A stretch of DNA of 28,289 nucleotides from DASWNP01 sp036399175 (GTDB taxonomy: Bacteria > Acidobacteriota > Blastocatellia > Pyrinomonadales > Pyrinomonadaceae), in contig DASWNP010000029.1 in NCBI GenBank assembly GCA_036399175.1, positions 1-28,289 of the forward strand, written 5' to 3'. Positions within the stretch are counted from its first letter, which is position 1. Every line of letters starts with the position of its first letter. The position numbers and the translations under genes were made by a program. This document shows positions 1-10,895 of the stretch, piece by piece. The notes under the pieces are model-generated. The model was not told where the DNA came from, made no database searches, and saw only the letters and a list, made by a program, of their open reading frames with translations.

Positions 1-1
1 T

Positions 2-301
2 TTCTCCGGCTACGACTTCTGGCTACAGAAGATGAATCAGTTCAGCCAGGCGGGAGAAGACGTGAGAAATGAAGAAGTGGCGCGAGGGCGTGTGAAGCGA
101 GCGGAGATGGTGAGAAGCTTCATCGTGTCGGGAGAGTACAGGGGAAGATTCGGAGTAGGAGGCGACAACACCAGAGGCGTCGATCCTAACCCGACTCAGA
201 CGGCTCTCCTCGATTCGATGTGGAACTTCAAAGGAGGCGCGCCCAACCCGCTCCGCGTCCTGATGCGGGAATCGTTCGGCGAACTCCTTCGGGGAGACTG
301 A
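2..301 (+). CDS. DUF4214-like protein, C-terminal fragment
   Basis: The reading frame is already open at base 2, so the start lies outside the window; the first in-frame ATG at 32 is internal. The opening residues FSGYDFWLQKMNQF, followed later by AEMVRSFIVSGEYRGRFG, resemble the repeat ends of DUF4214 domains, which occur in large secreted or surface proteins of Acidobacteriota and other phyla. After the domain comes a tail of about 40 residues (VDPNPTQTALLDSMWNF...) that I do not recognise. The TGA at 299-301 is followed within 25 bases by a strong hairpin, which supports this as a true gene end. The full architecture and function cannot be judged from the fragment. Confidence 0.7.
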   Translation, partial: FSGYDFWLQKMNQFSQAGEDVRNEEVARGRVKRAEMVRSFIVSGEYRGRFGVGGDNTRGVDPNPTQTALLDSMWNFKGGAPNPLRVLMRESFGELLRGD

Positions 302-322
302 CTTAAACGAAACCCGAAATCC

Positions 323-358
323 GCTCAGGCCGGGAGCTAATTGCCTCCCGGCCTGAGC
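323..358 (+). terminator. Hairpin terminator after DUF4214-like gene
   Basis: A perfect 14-bp inverted repeat (GCTCAGGCCGGGAG at 323-336 against CTCCCGGCCTGAGC at 345-358) has an 8-nt loop and starts 21 nt after the stop codon. It is very GC-rich but has no proper T-run behind it, so it may act as a terminator or an mRNA-stabilising hairpin. Confidence 0.65.
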
Positions 359-386
359 CCGGGCGAAAATTAACCTCGACGGAAAG

Positions 387-427
387 CGACCGGCTGACGC
401 GCCTTGTCTCGAAGCGTCAGCCGGTCG
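387..427 (+). terminator. Second hairpin, possible tandem terminator
   Basis: A perfect 14-bp inverted repeat (CGACCGGCTGACGC at 387-400, GCGTCAGCCGGTCG at 414-427) with a 13-nt loop is followed by the T-rich stretch TTCTGCTTTC. It stands 28 nt after the first hairpin and would insulate smc from upstream transcription. Confidence 0.6.
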
Positions 428-516
428 TTCTGCTTTCGGAGACGTTCGCCGAAGCCCGCCCGTGCCCTCTAAATCAAAGCCTGACAGCAGTAAGCAGCAT
501 TCACTTCAAGTTTAGG

Positions 517-546
517 TTGACATCTCGCCCCAGTCCAACATATAGT
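517..546 (+). promoter_or_regulatory. Sigma70-type promoter for smc
   Basis: A consensus -35 box TTGACA (517-522) is followed by an 18-bp spacer and TATAGT (541-546). A transcript would start near 553 and give a leader of roughly 80 nt before the smc ATG at 636. The rest of the 302-635 gap holds only the two hairpins. Confidence 0.6.
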
Positions 547-635
547 GTGCCTCTCCCGCACCGCGCTCTATGGGCTGTGCTTTTCGCGCTAAAGCCGCCC
601 TTGAAGAGCCTATCTGACTGGAACTTACACGACGG

Positions 636-4624
<3,989 letters not shown>

Positions 4625-4628
<4 letters not shown>

Positions 4629-5515
4629 GTGTGAAGAAGAGAAAAATTTTACCCGTCAACGCAGCCGCGCTCGTTCTTCTCTTGAGCGCGGCTCTTTGCG
4701 CTATGGCACAGAGCGGCAGACCCGCGCGCCGCACCTCGGGCAAAACAGCTTCGACAACTAAGACCACCGCCGCCCCCGCCAAACAGAGCGCCAACACTTC
4801 GACCCGCGCCGAGCCCACACCCGCAGACGCCGCGCCCGCCATCAAACGCAACGCGCGCGAAGCGGAAAACTCCGCCGCACAAGCCGACGTGCTCGGCTCG
4901 AAGGAAGCGTCGAAAGAGAAGGCGACGACGGAAGCGGAGGCTAATGGCGTCCGCTACGTCTACGAGTTCAATCAGCCGGAATCCTCCATCACGCACATTC
5001 GCATCGAGCACGACGCGCGTGGCGCGGGGCGCATCAGCTTCGAGCGCAAAACCTACGCCGAGCCGGTCGAAGACCCCTTCCAGCTTTCGCCCAAAGCTCT
5101 GGAGCGCATCAACGCTCTCTGGGAGGCGCTCCATTTTCTCGACACCGACGCGAGCTATCAGGCCGTCAAGCAGTTTCCGCACATGGGCACGACGCGGCTG
5201 CAAATGGCGCGGGGCGGACGCGAGCGCAGCGCTGATTTCAACTGGACGGACGACGCGAACGCTTCGGCGCTCGCACGAGAATATCGACGCGCCGCCGACC
5301 AGGCCATGCTCGTCTTCGAGATTGACGTGGCGCTTGAGAACCAGCCTCTTGAGCTGCCAAAGCTTCTAACCCACTTCGAGAAATACCTGGAGCGCGACGC
5401 TTTGTCCGACCCGCTTCAGCTCGTGCCGCTTCTCCGGAGCCTTCAGACCGACGAGCGCGTCCCGCTCATCGCACGTAATCACGCGGGACGTCTGCTGAAA
5501 AAGCTGGAAAAATAG
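4625..5515 (+). CDS. Hypothetical secreted protein downstream of smc
   Basis: This 296-aa product is not recognised. It begins with a positively charged stretch (KKRK), a hydrophobic segment LPVNAAALVLLLSAALCAMA and a likely signal-peptidase site AMA-Q, so export is expected. Residues about 30-100 are Ala/Thr/Lys/Pro-rich and probably disordered. The remainder looks folded, with beta-type segments (VRYVYEFNQPESSITHIRIEH) and then helices ending in RNHAGRLLKKLEK. The GTG start at 4625 overlaps the smc stop in a GTGA arrangement, suggesting translational coupling; a second GTG at 4631 is an alternative start. No catalytic motif is evident. A weak hairpin (CTTGCT/AGCAAG, 5522-5538) follows the stop. 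Confidence 0.8.
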
Positions 5516-5595
5516 ATGGGCCTTGCTCGCGCAGCAAGCTCGGATAGGCTTTTCTCGCAAACCAAATGTCTCGTGCGAAATCCGCAGGTTTCTTC

Positions 5596-5601
5596 TATAA
5601 T
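5596..5601 (+). promoter_or_regulatory. Consensus -10 box before sigma-like gene
   Basis: A perfect TATAAT lies 11 nt before the GTG start at 5613. The -35 region is poor (GTGCGA at 5573-5578, 17-bp spacer). Transcription would begin around 5607-5609, leaving only about 4-6 nt of leader, so the mRNA may be nearly leaderless. Confidence 0.45.
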
Positions 5602-5612
5602 CCCCGAACCCT

Positions 5613-6686
5613 GTGAGCTTTACTTCTCCCAACCCTCTTGAGCGCGCCTTCGAGGAATGCGCCGCCGACGTGGACGCGCTCTATGCGCGTTGCGCCGGAG
5701 CCGCGCCCAACTACGGCGTGGCGCGCGAAGATTTCGCCGCCGCCCTGCGCGCGGGCGCAAACAAGTATCTGGTCGTTCAGGCTGCGGGCGAGAGCGATTC
5801 GGGAGCGCCGCCCAAACAAGTCTCCGCCGCAGAGCTTCGACAATTTCTCACAGACCTTCAATCGACAGACCTCTACATGGCGCTCGCCTGCGCGCAGGGC
5901 AACGAGCACGCGTGGTGGGATTTCGACGCAGGCTATCGACACTTCATCGAGCGCGTTGCGCAACATCTGGCGGGCGCACCGTCAGAGGCGGAAGAGGCGA
6001 TTGATTTGGTCTACACGGAGCTGTACGGGACGCGCGTCGTCGAGGGCGTCAGGCAGTCGAAGTTCGCAACCTATTCGGGGCGGGGCAACCTTCGCGGCTG
6101 GCTGCGCGCCATCGTCTGGCACGCCGTCGTTGACCTGCACCGGGCGCGGCGCGACGAAGTGACCATCGACGATTGGTCGGAGAGCGGCGGCGAGATTCAC
6201 GAGCGCCCGGGCTGGCGCGGCATCGACCGCGCGAGCGAGCACGCGATGACCGAGACGGTCGCGCGCGGACGCTACGGAGCCGTCACCGTCGCCGCGCTCG
6301 ACGCCTCCTTCGCCGCCCTCGACGACCACGAGAAGCTTCTGCTCATGTATTACCACGTTGAAGGCTTGAAGCTGCGCGAGATTGCACGCCTCGTAGAAGA
6401 GCCGCAGTCGCCTCTGCGTCGATGGTTTCAGAGACAGTCGAAGCCGCGCTCGGGCTCTTCGGCGCAGAGTCGGGTTCACGAATCGACCGTCATGCGCTGG
6501 CTGGAGAAGGTCTATGTCAGGGTGCAGCGCCGCTTCGGCGAAGAGCTTCGCAGCAAGCACGGACTCGGGACGGACGAGGTCAAGCTCTGCATGGAGATGG
6601 CGAGCGACGGTTTCGCCTCCGACGACCTGCAACGGCATCTGCTCGAAGCCGCGCCCGAAAAGTTGAGCAAAAAAGTTGCCGACTGA
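5613..6686 (+). CDS. RNA polymerase sigma-70-like factor, atypical
   Basis: The 357-aa product resembles sigma-70-family factors. Residues about 125-190 match region 2 (GRGNLRGWLRAIVWHAVVDLHRAR, shown here in part), and LDDHEKLLLMYYHVEG followed by LKLREIARLV (about 236-261) matches the start of region 4. The recognition half, VHESTVMRWLEKVYVRVQRR, only appears from residue 288, after a Pro/Ser/Arg/Gln-rich insert of 26 residues (262-287) that splits the helix-turn-helix. The N-terminal ~120 residues are an extra domain not typical of ECF factors. The start is a GTG; the next in-frame candidate is well inside. The following gene encodes a zinc-finger protein of anti-sigma type, which supports a role in transcription control. 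Promoter specificity and even DNA binding are uncertain because of the insert. Confidence 0.75.
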   Translation: MSFTSPNPLERAFEECAADVDALYARCAGAAPNYGVAREDFAAALRAGANKYLVVQAAGESDSGAPPKQVSAAELRQFLTDLQSTDLYMALACAQGNEHAWWDFDAGYRHFIERVAQHLAGAPSEAEEAIDLVYTELYGTRVVEGVRQSKFATYSGRGNLRGWLRAIVWHAVVDLHRARRDEVTIDDWSESGGEIHERPGWRGIDRASEHAMTETVARGRYGAVTVAALDASFAALDDHEKLLLMYYHVEGLKLREIARLVEEPQSPLRRWFQRQSKPRSGSSAQSRVHESTVMRWLEKVYVRVQRRFGEELRSKHGLGTDEVKLCMEMASDGFASDDLQRHLLEAAPEKLSKKVAD

Positions 6687-6715
6687 GCGTCTCTCAAGCG
6701 GGAAGGTACAAAACA

Positions 6716-7210
6716 ATGGCGCGACAGAAAAAAAGCAGCAACGACGAGACAATCCGGCACGCAATCGAGCAGCATCTTCGTTACAGAGCACGGCTCGCTT
6801 CGCACGCATCCGACGAACGGCATCTGGACGAAGACAGCCTCGCGGCTTTCGTGGAGGGTTGCCTCTCGGAGCCGGAATCCGCGCCTGTCATCTCGCATCT
6901 CGTGGCCTGCGGCTTCTGCCGTCAGGCGACGGCTCAACTGATTCGCCTCGAATCCGAAATGGGCGAGACCGAAACCGCTCTCGCGCCGCAGCAGCCCGAG
7001 CCTGGCCGCATTCGCCGCCTGCTTGAAAGTCTGGCCGCGCGCGTGCTCCCGCAGTCGGACGAAGAGGCCGTCTTCGCTTATCACGCTCCGGCGGACGACC
7101 TTCAACACGAAGCTGAGAAGTCGTCTGCCGCGACAGAGCCCGAACAGAATCGAGACGGCTCGCAGCCCTCCGCCGCGTCCGACTCGACGACGCGTGAGAC
7201 GGATGCTTAG
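6716..7210 (+). CDS. Putative zinc-finger (ZAS-type) anti-sigma factor
   Basis: The 164-aa product carries the motif H61-x3-C65-x2-C68 (HLVACGFC) after LDEDSLAAFVEGCLSEPE, a layout typical of zinc-binding anti-sigma domains that hold a sigma factor inactive. Unlike many anti-sigma factors it shows no transmembrane helix; the C-terminal half (about 85-164) is acidic, Ser/Pro/Glu-rich and likely disordered. I chose the ATG at 6716, 29 nt after the sigma-like gene and preceded by GGAAGG; the frame is open further upstream but that part overlaps the sigma-like gene. The pairing suggests a cytosolic sigma/anti-sigma switch. It could also be a small regulatory zinc-finger protein of another kind. 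Confidence 0.72.
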   Translation: MARQKKSSNDETIRHAIEQHLRYRARLASHASDERHLDEDSLAAFVEGCLSEPESAPVISHLVACGFCRQATAQLIRLESEMGETETALAPQQPEPGRIRRLLESLAARVLPQSDEEAVFAYHAPADDLQHEAEKSSAATEPEQNRDGSQPSAASDSTTRETDA

Positions 7211-7277
7211 AACTATCTGAACGAGCCGCGAGACGTGCGTCCGAGAGCGACGCCGTGCGGTTCGAGCCCTCGAAAGT

Positions 7278-7322
7278 ACAAAACGCGAAGGACGCTGAAT
7301 TGCAGCATCCTTCGCGTTTTGT
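7278..7322. terminator. Bidirectional terminator between convergent genes
   Basis: A perfect 15-bp inverted repeat, ACAAAACGCGAAGGA (7278-7292) and TCCTTCGCGTTTTGT (7308-7322), has an additional inner GCTG/CAGC pairing. T-runs occur on both strands. It lies between the + strand anti-sigma-like gene and the - strand membrane-protein gene and can serve both. Confidence 0.85.
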
Positions 7323-7379
7323 TTCTTATACCCTGACGATTGCGCTCCGGTTAGCGCCTCCTTCAACGGACTTTCTCCC

Positions 7380-7517
7380 TCATTCCTGTCCCGACCCTTT
7401 GCGCTCCCTGCGCCAGACCAGGAAGAAGACGCCGACGGCCACGAGCCCGAGGATGAAGAGCAGGAGCATTACTCCGAGCACTAAAACAAGCTCCGTGAAT
7501 CCTTCGTTCGAGTTCAT
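7380..7517 (-). CDS. Small single-pass membrane protein (45 aa)
   Basis: On the - strand an ATG at 7517 opens a 45-codon frame ending in TGA at 7380. The product starts MNSNEGFTEL, continues with a hydrophobic stretch of about 24 residues (VLVLGVMLLLFILGLVAVGV plus FFLV), and ends in a basic tail WRRERKGSGQE. This is the pattern of a single transmembrane helix with a short periplasmic N-terminus and a positively charged cytoplasmic tail (positive-inside rule). It begins 15 nt after the stop of the CNNM-family gene on the same strand and ends before the shared terminator, so it is probably the last gene of that operon. No clear Shine-Dalgarno is seen, so translation may depend on reinitiation. 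The family is not recognised; a small partner of the transporter-like protein is an inference. Confidence 0.65.
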   Translation of the reverse strand: MNSNEGFTELVLVLGVMLLLFILGLVAVGVFFLVWRRERKGSGQE

Positions 7518-7532
7518 AATCCGGCTTGCGGG

Positions 7533-8891
7533 TCAGGGTTGCTGGGCGAGGGCTTCCTCGCTGTCGGGGACGGCGGGCGTGAAGCGTATGCGGCGGATGC
7601 GTCTGCCATCGACGTGCTCGACGACGAACTGCGCGCCGTCGTGTTCGACCGACTCGCCCGGTCGCAGTAGTCTTCCGGCTTTGGCGAGCAGGAATCCGGC
7701 GAGCGTCGTGTAGCCCGCATCTTCGGGCAGCTTGAGCTGAAAGCGACGGTTGGCGTCGCGGACGGCGAGCATACCGTCGAGCAGGTAAGTTCCGTCCTCC
7801 TCTGCCGAAATCTGCTCGCGCGCCTCTTCGTCGTACTCGTCGTCAATCTCGCCGACAATCTCTTCGAGCAAATCTTCGAGCGTGACGATGCCTTCGATGC
7901 CGCCGTGCTCATCGACGACGCAGGCGATGTGCGTGCGTCCGGCCTGCATCTGCCTGAGCACCGTGCCGAGCTTGGCCGTAGCCGGAACGAACATCGGCGG
8001 GTGAAGCATCTTCTCCAGGTTGAACTCGGAAGGGTTGACGGTTCTCATGCACGGCATGAGGTCTTTCATAAAGAGCACGCCGATAATCTCGTCGAGGTGT
8101 TCTCGATAGACGGGAAGGCGCGAATAGCCGCCGTCGCAGAAAGCCTGCTCGGCCTCCTGTAGAGTGGCCGTGACGGGCAGCGCCGTGATGGTCGTGCGCG
8201 GCACCATCGCCTCGCGGATTTCGGCCTCGTGGAAATCGAAGACGCGATTGATGAGGCGCTGCTCGTCAGCTTCGAGATGACCGCTCTTGTGCGACATGTC
8301 GATGAGCTGTCGCAGCTCTTCTTCCGTGTAGATGGAGGCGTGCGCGCTCGTCGCGTGCAGACCGAAGAGGCGCACGACGCGTGCGCTCGCCCAGTCGAGC
8401 GCGTGAATCGGCAAGCGAAATACCTTGTAGAAAATCTGCATCGGCAGCGCCGAGAGCATGGCGACGCGCTCGGCGCGCTCAAGCCCGAAGAGCTTCGGAG
8501 CCTGCTCGCCTATCACGATATGCAGCGCCGTGATGATGCTGTATGAGATGACGAAGGCGATTGGATGTCGATACTCGTCGAGACGCGTGCCCGCGAGCGG
8601 CGCTTCGAGCAGACGGGCGAAGGCGGGCTCGCCGATGATGCCGAGGGCGAGCGAAGCGAGCGTGATGCCGAGCTGCGAGGCTGAGAGATAAGCGTTGAGA
8701 TTATCGAGGACGGACAAGAGACGCTTTGCGCCCCCGTCGCCGGTCTCGGCCAGCGTCTCGATGCGCGAGCGACGCACGCCGACGAAGGCGAACTCCGCCG
8801 CGACGAAGAAGCCGTTGGCTAAGACGAGCAGAATAACTGAGAACAGTTGGATGGCTAGAATCATTATCTCGCAGACGGAATCGACCCACAC
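7533..8891 (-). CDS. CNNM/CBS/CorC_HlyC-family membrane protein
   Basis: The 452-aa protein has the standard order of this family: a DUF21/CNNM membrane region (about 10-200) with hydrophobic helices ILAIQLFSVILLVLANGFFV, a second at about 60-85 and a third at about 105-130; a CBS pair (about 228-350) beginning at MVPRTTITALPVTATL; and a CorC_HlyC domain (about 365-445) beginning EEDGTYLLDGMLAVRDANRRF. Members have been linked to Mg2+/Co2+ efflux or transport (CorC, MpfA, YrkA types); the older hemolysin label is historical. The GTG start at 8891 has AAGGA nine nt upstream; an internal ATG at 8864, just before the first helix, is an alternative. The tail ends 15 nt before a small membrane-protein ORF. 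The exact ion cannot be told from sequence. Confidence 0.92.
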   Translation of the reverse strand: MWVDSVCEIMILAIQLFSVILLVLANGFFVAAEFAFVGVRRSRIETLAETGDGGAKRLLSVLDNLNAYLSASQLGITLASLALGIIGEPAFARLLEAPLAGTRLDEYRHPIAFVISYSIITALHIVIGEQAPKLFGLERAERVAMLSALPMQIFYKVFRLPIHALDWASARVVRLFGLHATSAHASIYTEEELRQLIDMSHKSGHLEADEQRLINRVFDFHEAEIREAMVPRTTITALPVTATLQEAEQAFCDGGYSRLPVYREHLDEIIGVLFMKDLMPCMRTVNPSEFNLEKMLHPPMFVPATAKLGTVLRQMQAGRTHIACVVDEHGGIEGIVTLEDLLEEIVGEIDDEYDEEAREQISAEEDGTYLLDGMLAVRDANRRFQLKLPEDAGYTTLAGFLLAKAGRLLRPGESVEHDGAQFVVEHVDGRRIRRIRFTPAVPDSEEALAQQP

Positions 8892-9041
8892 CCCGTCGAT
8901 TCCTTCGCTCTCACTACATCCATTTCACCCGTTAAGCTTATTTCGCTTGCGAGCATCGCGCAAGTCTTAAACTACAAAAATCCTGCCCGTGACCTGTGGC
9001 CGGGCGGACGGCGAAGGAGCGAGGCTTTCATCTTTCCGCCT

Positions 9042-10157
9042 TCATCCTTCCGTCTTAGATTCTATCAGGCGACAAAATTCCACCAGACGTTGCTCAGCCC
9101 AGAAGCGTTCCTCTTCGTTCTCGGAGGCCGAAAGAAAGGCGACGTGGCCGCCGTGCTGCGGCGCGAGCAGAAGGATGCGCGGGTTGTTTGTCAGGAGCGG
9201 ATGACGAAAGGAATCGAAGGGGACGAGCGGGTCGTCCTGCGCGTGGACGATGAGAGCCGGGATGCGTATACGCGGGACGAAGGAGAGCGCGCTCGAACGC
9301 TCGTAGTAGTCGTCGGCTCCTTTGAAGCCGCCGTGATGAGAGGTGTAGCGCTCGTCGAAGTCGCGGACGGTGCGGACGCGTCTCAAGCCGCGCGTGTCGT
9401 AGAGCGCGGGGAAGAGTTTATGCTTGTGACGGATGCGGCGGCGGAGGCTGCGCATGAAGCTCTGCTGGTAAATCCAGTTTGAGCGCCGCCCGATGGCCTG
9501 CGCGCACTCGCTCAGGTTGAGCGAAGGCGAAACGGCGCAGACGCCTCGAAGCTCCGGCGGCGCATCTCCGGCCATCTCGCCCGCCATCTTGAGGGCGAGG
9601 TTTCCGCCCATCGAGAAGCCGGCGAGGAAGATGCGCGGAAGGCGGTCGCGCTCGACGAGGTGGCGGACAATTGCCGCGAGGTCGCCCGACATGCCGCTGT
9701 GATAGAGCGTGGGCGTAAGGTGTTCGGTCGCGCCACAGTTGCGCTGGTTGAGGCGCAAGACGTTGAAGCCCGAGTGATAAGCGAGGTGCGCCGTGCTGAG
9801 CATGTAGACGGAGGAGCTTGAGCCTTCGAGTCCGTGAACGAGAAGAAGCGTCGGGCGCGCGAGGCGCTCTTTTTGCCAGCGACAATGCGCGAGCAATTCG
9901 ACGCCGGGCTCGACCTCGAACCTACGTGCTTCGTCCGTCGCATGCTGCGCGAGATACTTCGAGCGACGCGGCCAGGCGAAGGCGGCGAGCGTCTGCGCGT
10001 GTCCGCTACGAAAAAGCGGGTGCGGGCGAAAGGGCTTCGACGAGAGCGCGCGTTCTATCTCGCGCAGGCGCGCGTCTTCAGGGTCGGCGGCCTTCTGCGC
10101 GGCGGCTTTGTCCGCGTCGAGTTGATTAGTGGATATCAGCCCTTCGTACGTTTCCAT
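9042..10157 (-). CDS. YheT-type alpha/beta hydrolase
   Basis: The 371-aa product is an alpha/beta-hydrolase of the YheT/ABHD1-3 group. It has the entry motif FRPHPLFRSGHAQTL, the oxyanion segment LLVHGLEGSSSS, the nucleophile elbow GFSMGGN (Ser about 182), an acid in HAQDDPLVPF (Asp about 308) and the catalytic His in QHGGHVAF (about 338). Members are predicted esterases, lipases or acyltransferases; the natural substrate is unknown. A GTG start at 10193 would add 12 residues, but a TATAAT on the same strand at 10198-10203 puts the transcription start at about 10191, so the ATG at 10157 is preferred. The gene lies 150 nt upstream of the CNNM-family gene in the same direction and may be co-transcribed. 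Confidence 0.88.
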   Translation of the reverse strand: METYEGLISTNQLDADKAAAQKAADPEDARLREIERALSSKPFRPHPLFRSGHAQTLAAFAWPRRSKYLAQHATDEARRFEVEPGVELLAHCRWQKERLARPTLLLVHGLEGSSSSVYMLSTAHLAYHSGFNVLRLNQRNCGATEHLTPTLYHSGMSGDLAAIVRHLVERDRLPRIFLAGFSMGGNLALKMAGEMAGDAPPELRGVCAVSPSLNLSECAQAIGRRSNWIYQQSFMRSLRRRIRHKHKLFPALYDTRGLRRVRTVRDFDERYTSHHGGFKGADDYYERSSALSFVPRIRIPALIVHAQDDPLVPFDSFRHPLLTNNPRILLLAPQHGGHVAFLSASENEEERFWAEQRLVEFCRLIESKTEG

Positions 10158-10197
10158 CGCAGCTTCGCGTCGAGAATGATTTGAGAAACTCACGCAT

Positions 10198-10203
10198 ATT
10201 ATA
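10198..10203 (-). promoter_or_regulatory. Consensus -10 box before hydrolase gene
   Basis: The - strand reads TATAAT here. The upstream -35 is weak (TCCACA-like at 10219-10224 with a short spacer, or TTCTCC at 10222-10227). It would start transcription near 10191, which decides between the GTG (10193) and ATG (10157) starts of the hydrolase. Confidence 0.4.
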
Positions 10204-10260
10204 CAAGGACGATTCGGGTGTGGAGAAGAACGGAGGGGCGGCGTCAGTACGGAGCGAGCT

Positions 10261-10485
10261 TCAAACCAGACGGGTCGGCTCAGCAGGCGTCGGGTCGCCT
10301 GCCGGAAGCGGCGTCTTCGGCTCGCGCACGGGTGCGGGCATCGAGGGCTCTCTATCGGGCGGAATCGGCAGGGGCTCAGGCTGCGCGGGGTCGTGCGGCT
10401 GGGTCGGCGGTAGCTCGGGATTTTGAGAGGGCTGCGGCGTCTCTGTGTTTGGATTTCGGCTCACGTCTAAATTTAACTCAGGCAA
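10261..10485 (-). CDS. Small proline-rich hypothetical protein
   Basis: The frame encodes 74 residues, over a quarter of them proline, with repeated P-x-P, E-P and D-P steps (PQPSQNPELPPTQPHDPAQP, then PIPPDREPSMPAPVREP). There is no signal peptide or membrane helix. The start would be a TTG at 10485; a GTG at 10464 is the alternative, and neither has a good ribosome-binding site. The complementary strand is open too, giving Gly-rich shadow frames. I accept the - strand version because short Pro/Glu-rich proteins are plausible and the neighbours run in this direction, but it may be non-coding. Confidence 0.4.
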   Translation of the reverse strand: MPELNLDVSRNPNTETPQPSQNPELPPTQPHDPAQPEPLPIPPDREPSMPAPVREPKTPLPAGDPTPAEPTRLV

Positions 10486-10578
10486 TTTTTGCAGGTGCGA
10501 TGAAGGAGGAAGGTTTCAGACTCATGGGGAAATGCGGTCGCGCCGGAGATTAAGGAATCAAATCGACTTAGCTGCTCT

Positions 10579-10833
10579 TTAAGCCCTCGTCTCTTCCAGC
10601 TTTTCAACCCGCTCGTCCAGGCCGTCGTGGTCTGCTTTAAGCTCAAGCAGCTCTTTATTCAGTCTGTTGAATTTGCGCTCAAGGCTATCGAAGCGTCTGT
10701 TCATTTCAGACTCCAAGCCGTCGAACCGCTTCTCTACTGCCGCGCGAAATTCTTCAAGACGTAGCAGGATGGTCTCAAGCGTCGGCTTGGTGTCGTACTT
10801 CTGCTCTATGTCTTTGGTGGGGTCTTCGCTCAT
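10579..10833 (-). CDS. Small coiled-coil protein
   Basis: The 84-aa product begins MSEDPTKDIEQKYDTKPTLE and then forms one long amphipathic helix with heptad-spaced Leu/Phe/Val (LETILLRLEEFRAAVEKRFD, then MNRRFDSLERKFNRLNKELL). The central FDGLE/FDSLE steps recall small proteins in which an 11-residue coiled-coil unit repeats. No membrane segment or enzyme motif is present. It lies 62 nt downstream of recQ on the same strand, starts at a normal ATG and has normal codon use. The role is unknown; oligomeric scaffolding is the only thing the sequence suggests. Confidence 0.7.
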   Translation of the reverse strand: MSEDPTKDIEQKYDTKPTLETILLRLEEFRAAVEKRFDGLESEMNRRFDSLERKFNRLNKELLELKADHDGLDERVEKLEETRA

Positions 10834-10895
10834 GCGGAAATGCTAGCACCGCCGCATGGAAAAGAAAAGAGCGGCGGGCGACGAGAGAGGGCGAT

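Noticed and set aside
8946..8964. CTTGCG/CGCAAG inverted repeat between the hydrolase and CNNM genes.
   Set aside because: Only a 6-bp stem with no T-run; not enough to call an operator or terminator. A TTGCGC with TAAGCT at 17-bp spacing nearby is too weak to call a promoter.
10849..10877. CCGCCGC/GCGGCGG inverted repeat between recQ and the coiled-coil gene.
   Set aside because: A 7-bp GC-only stem with a 15-nt loop and no T-run is common by chance at this GC content.
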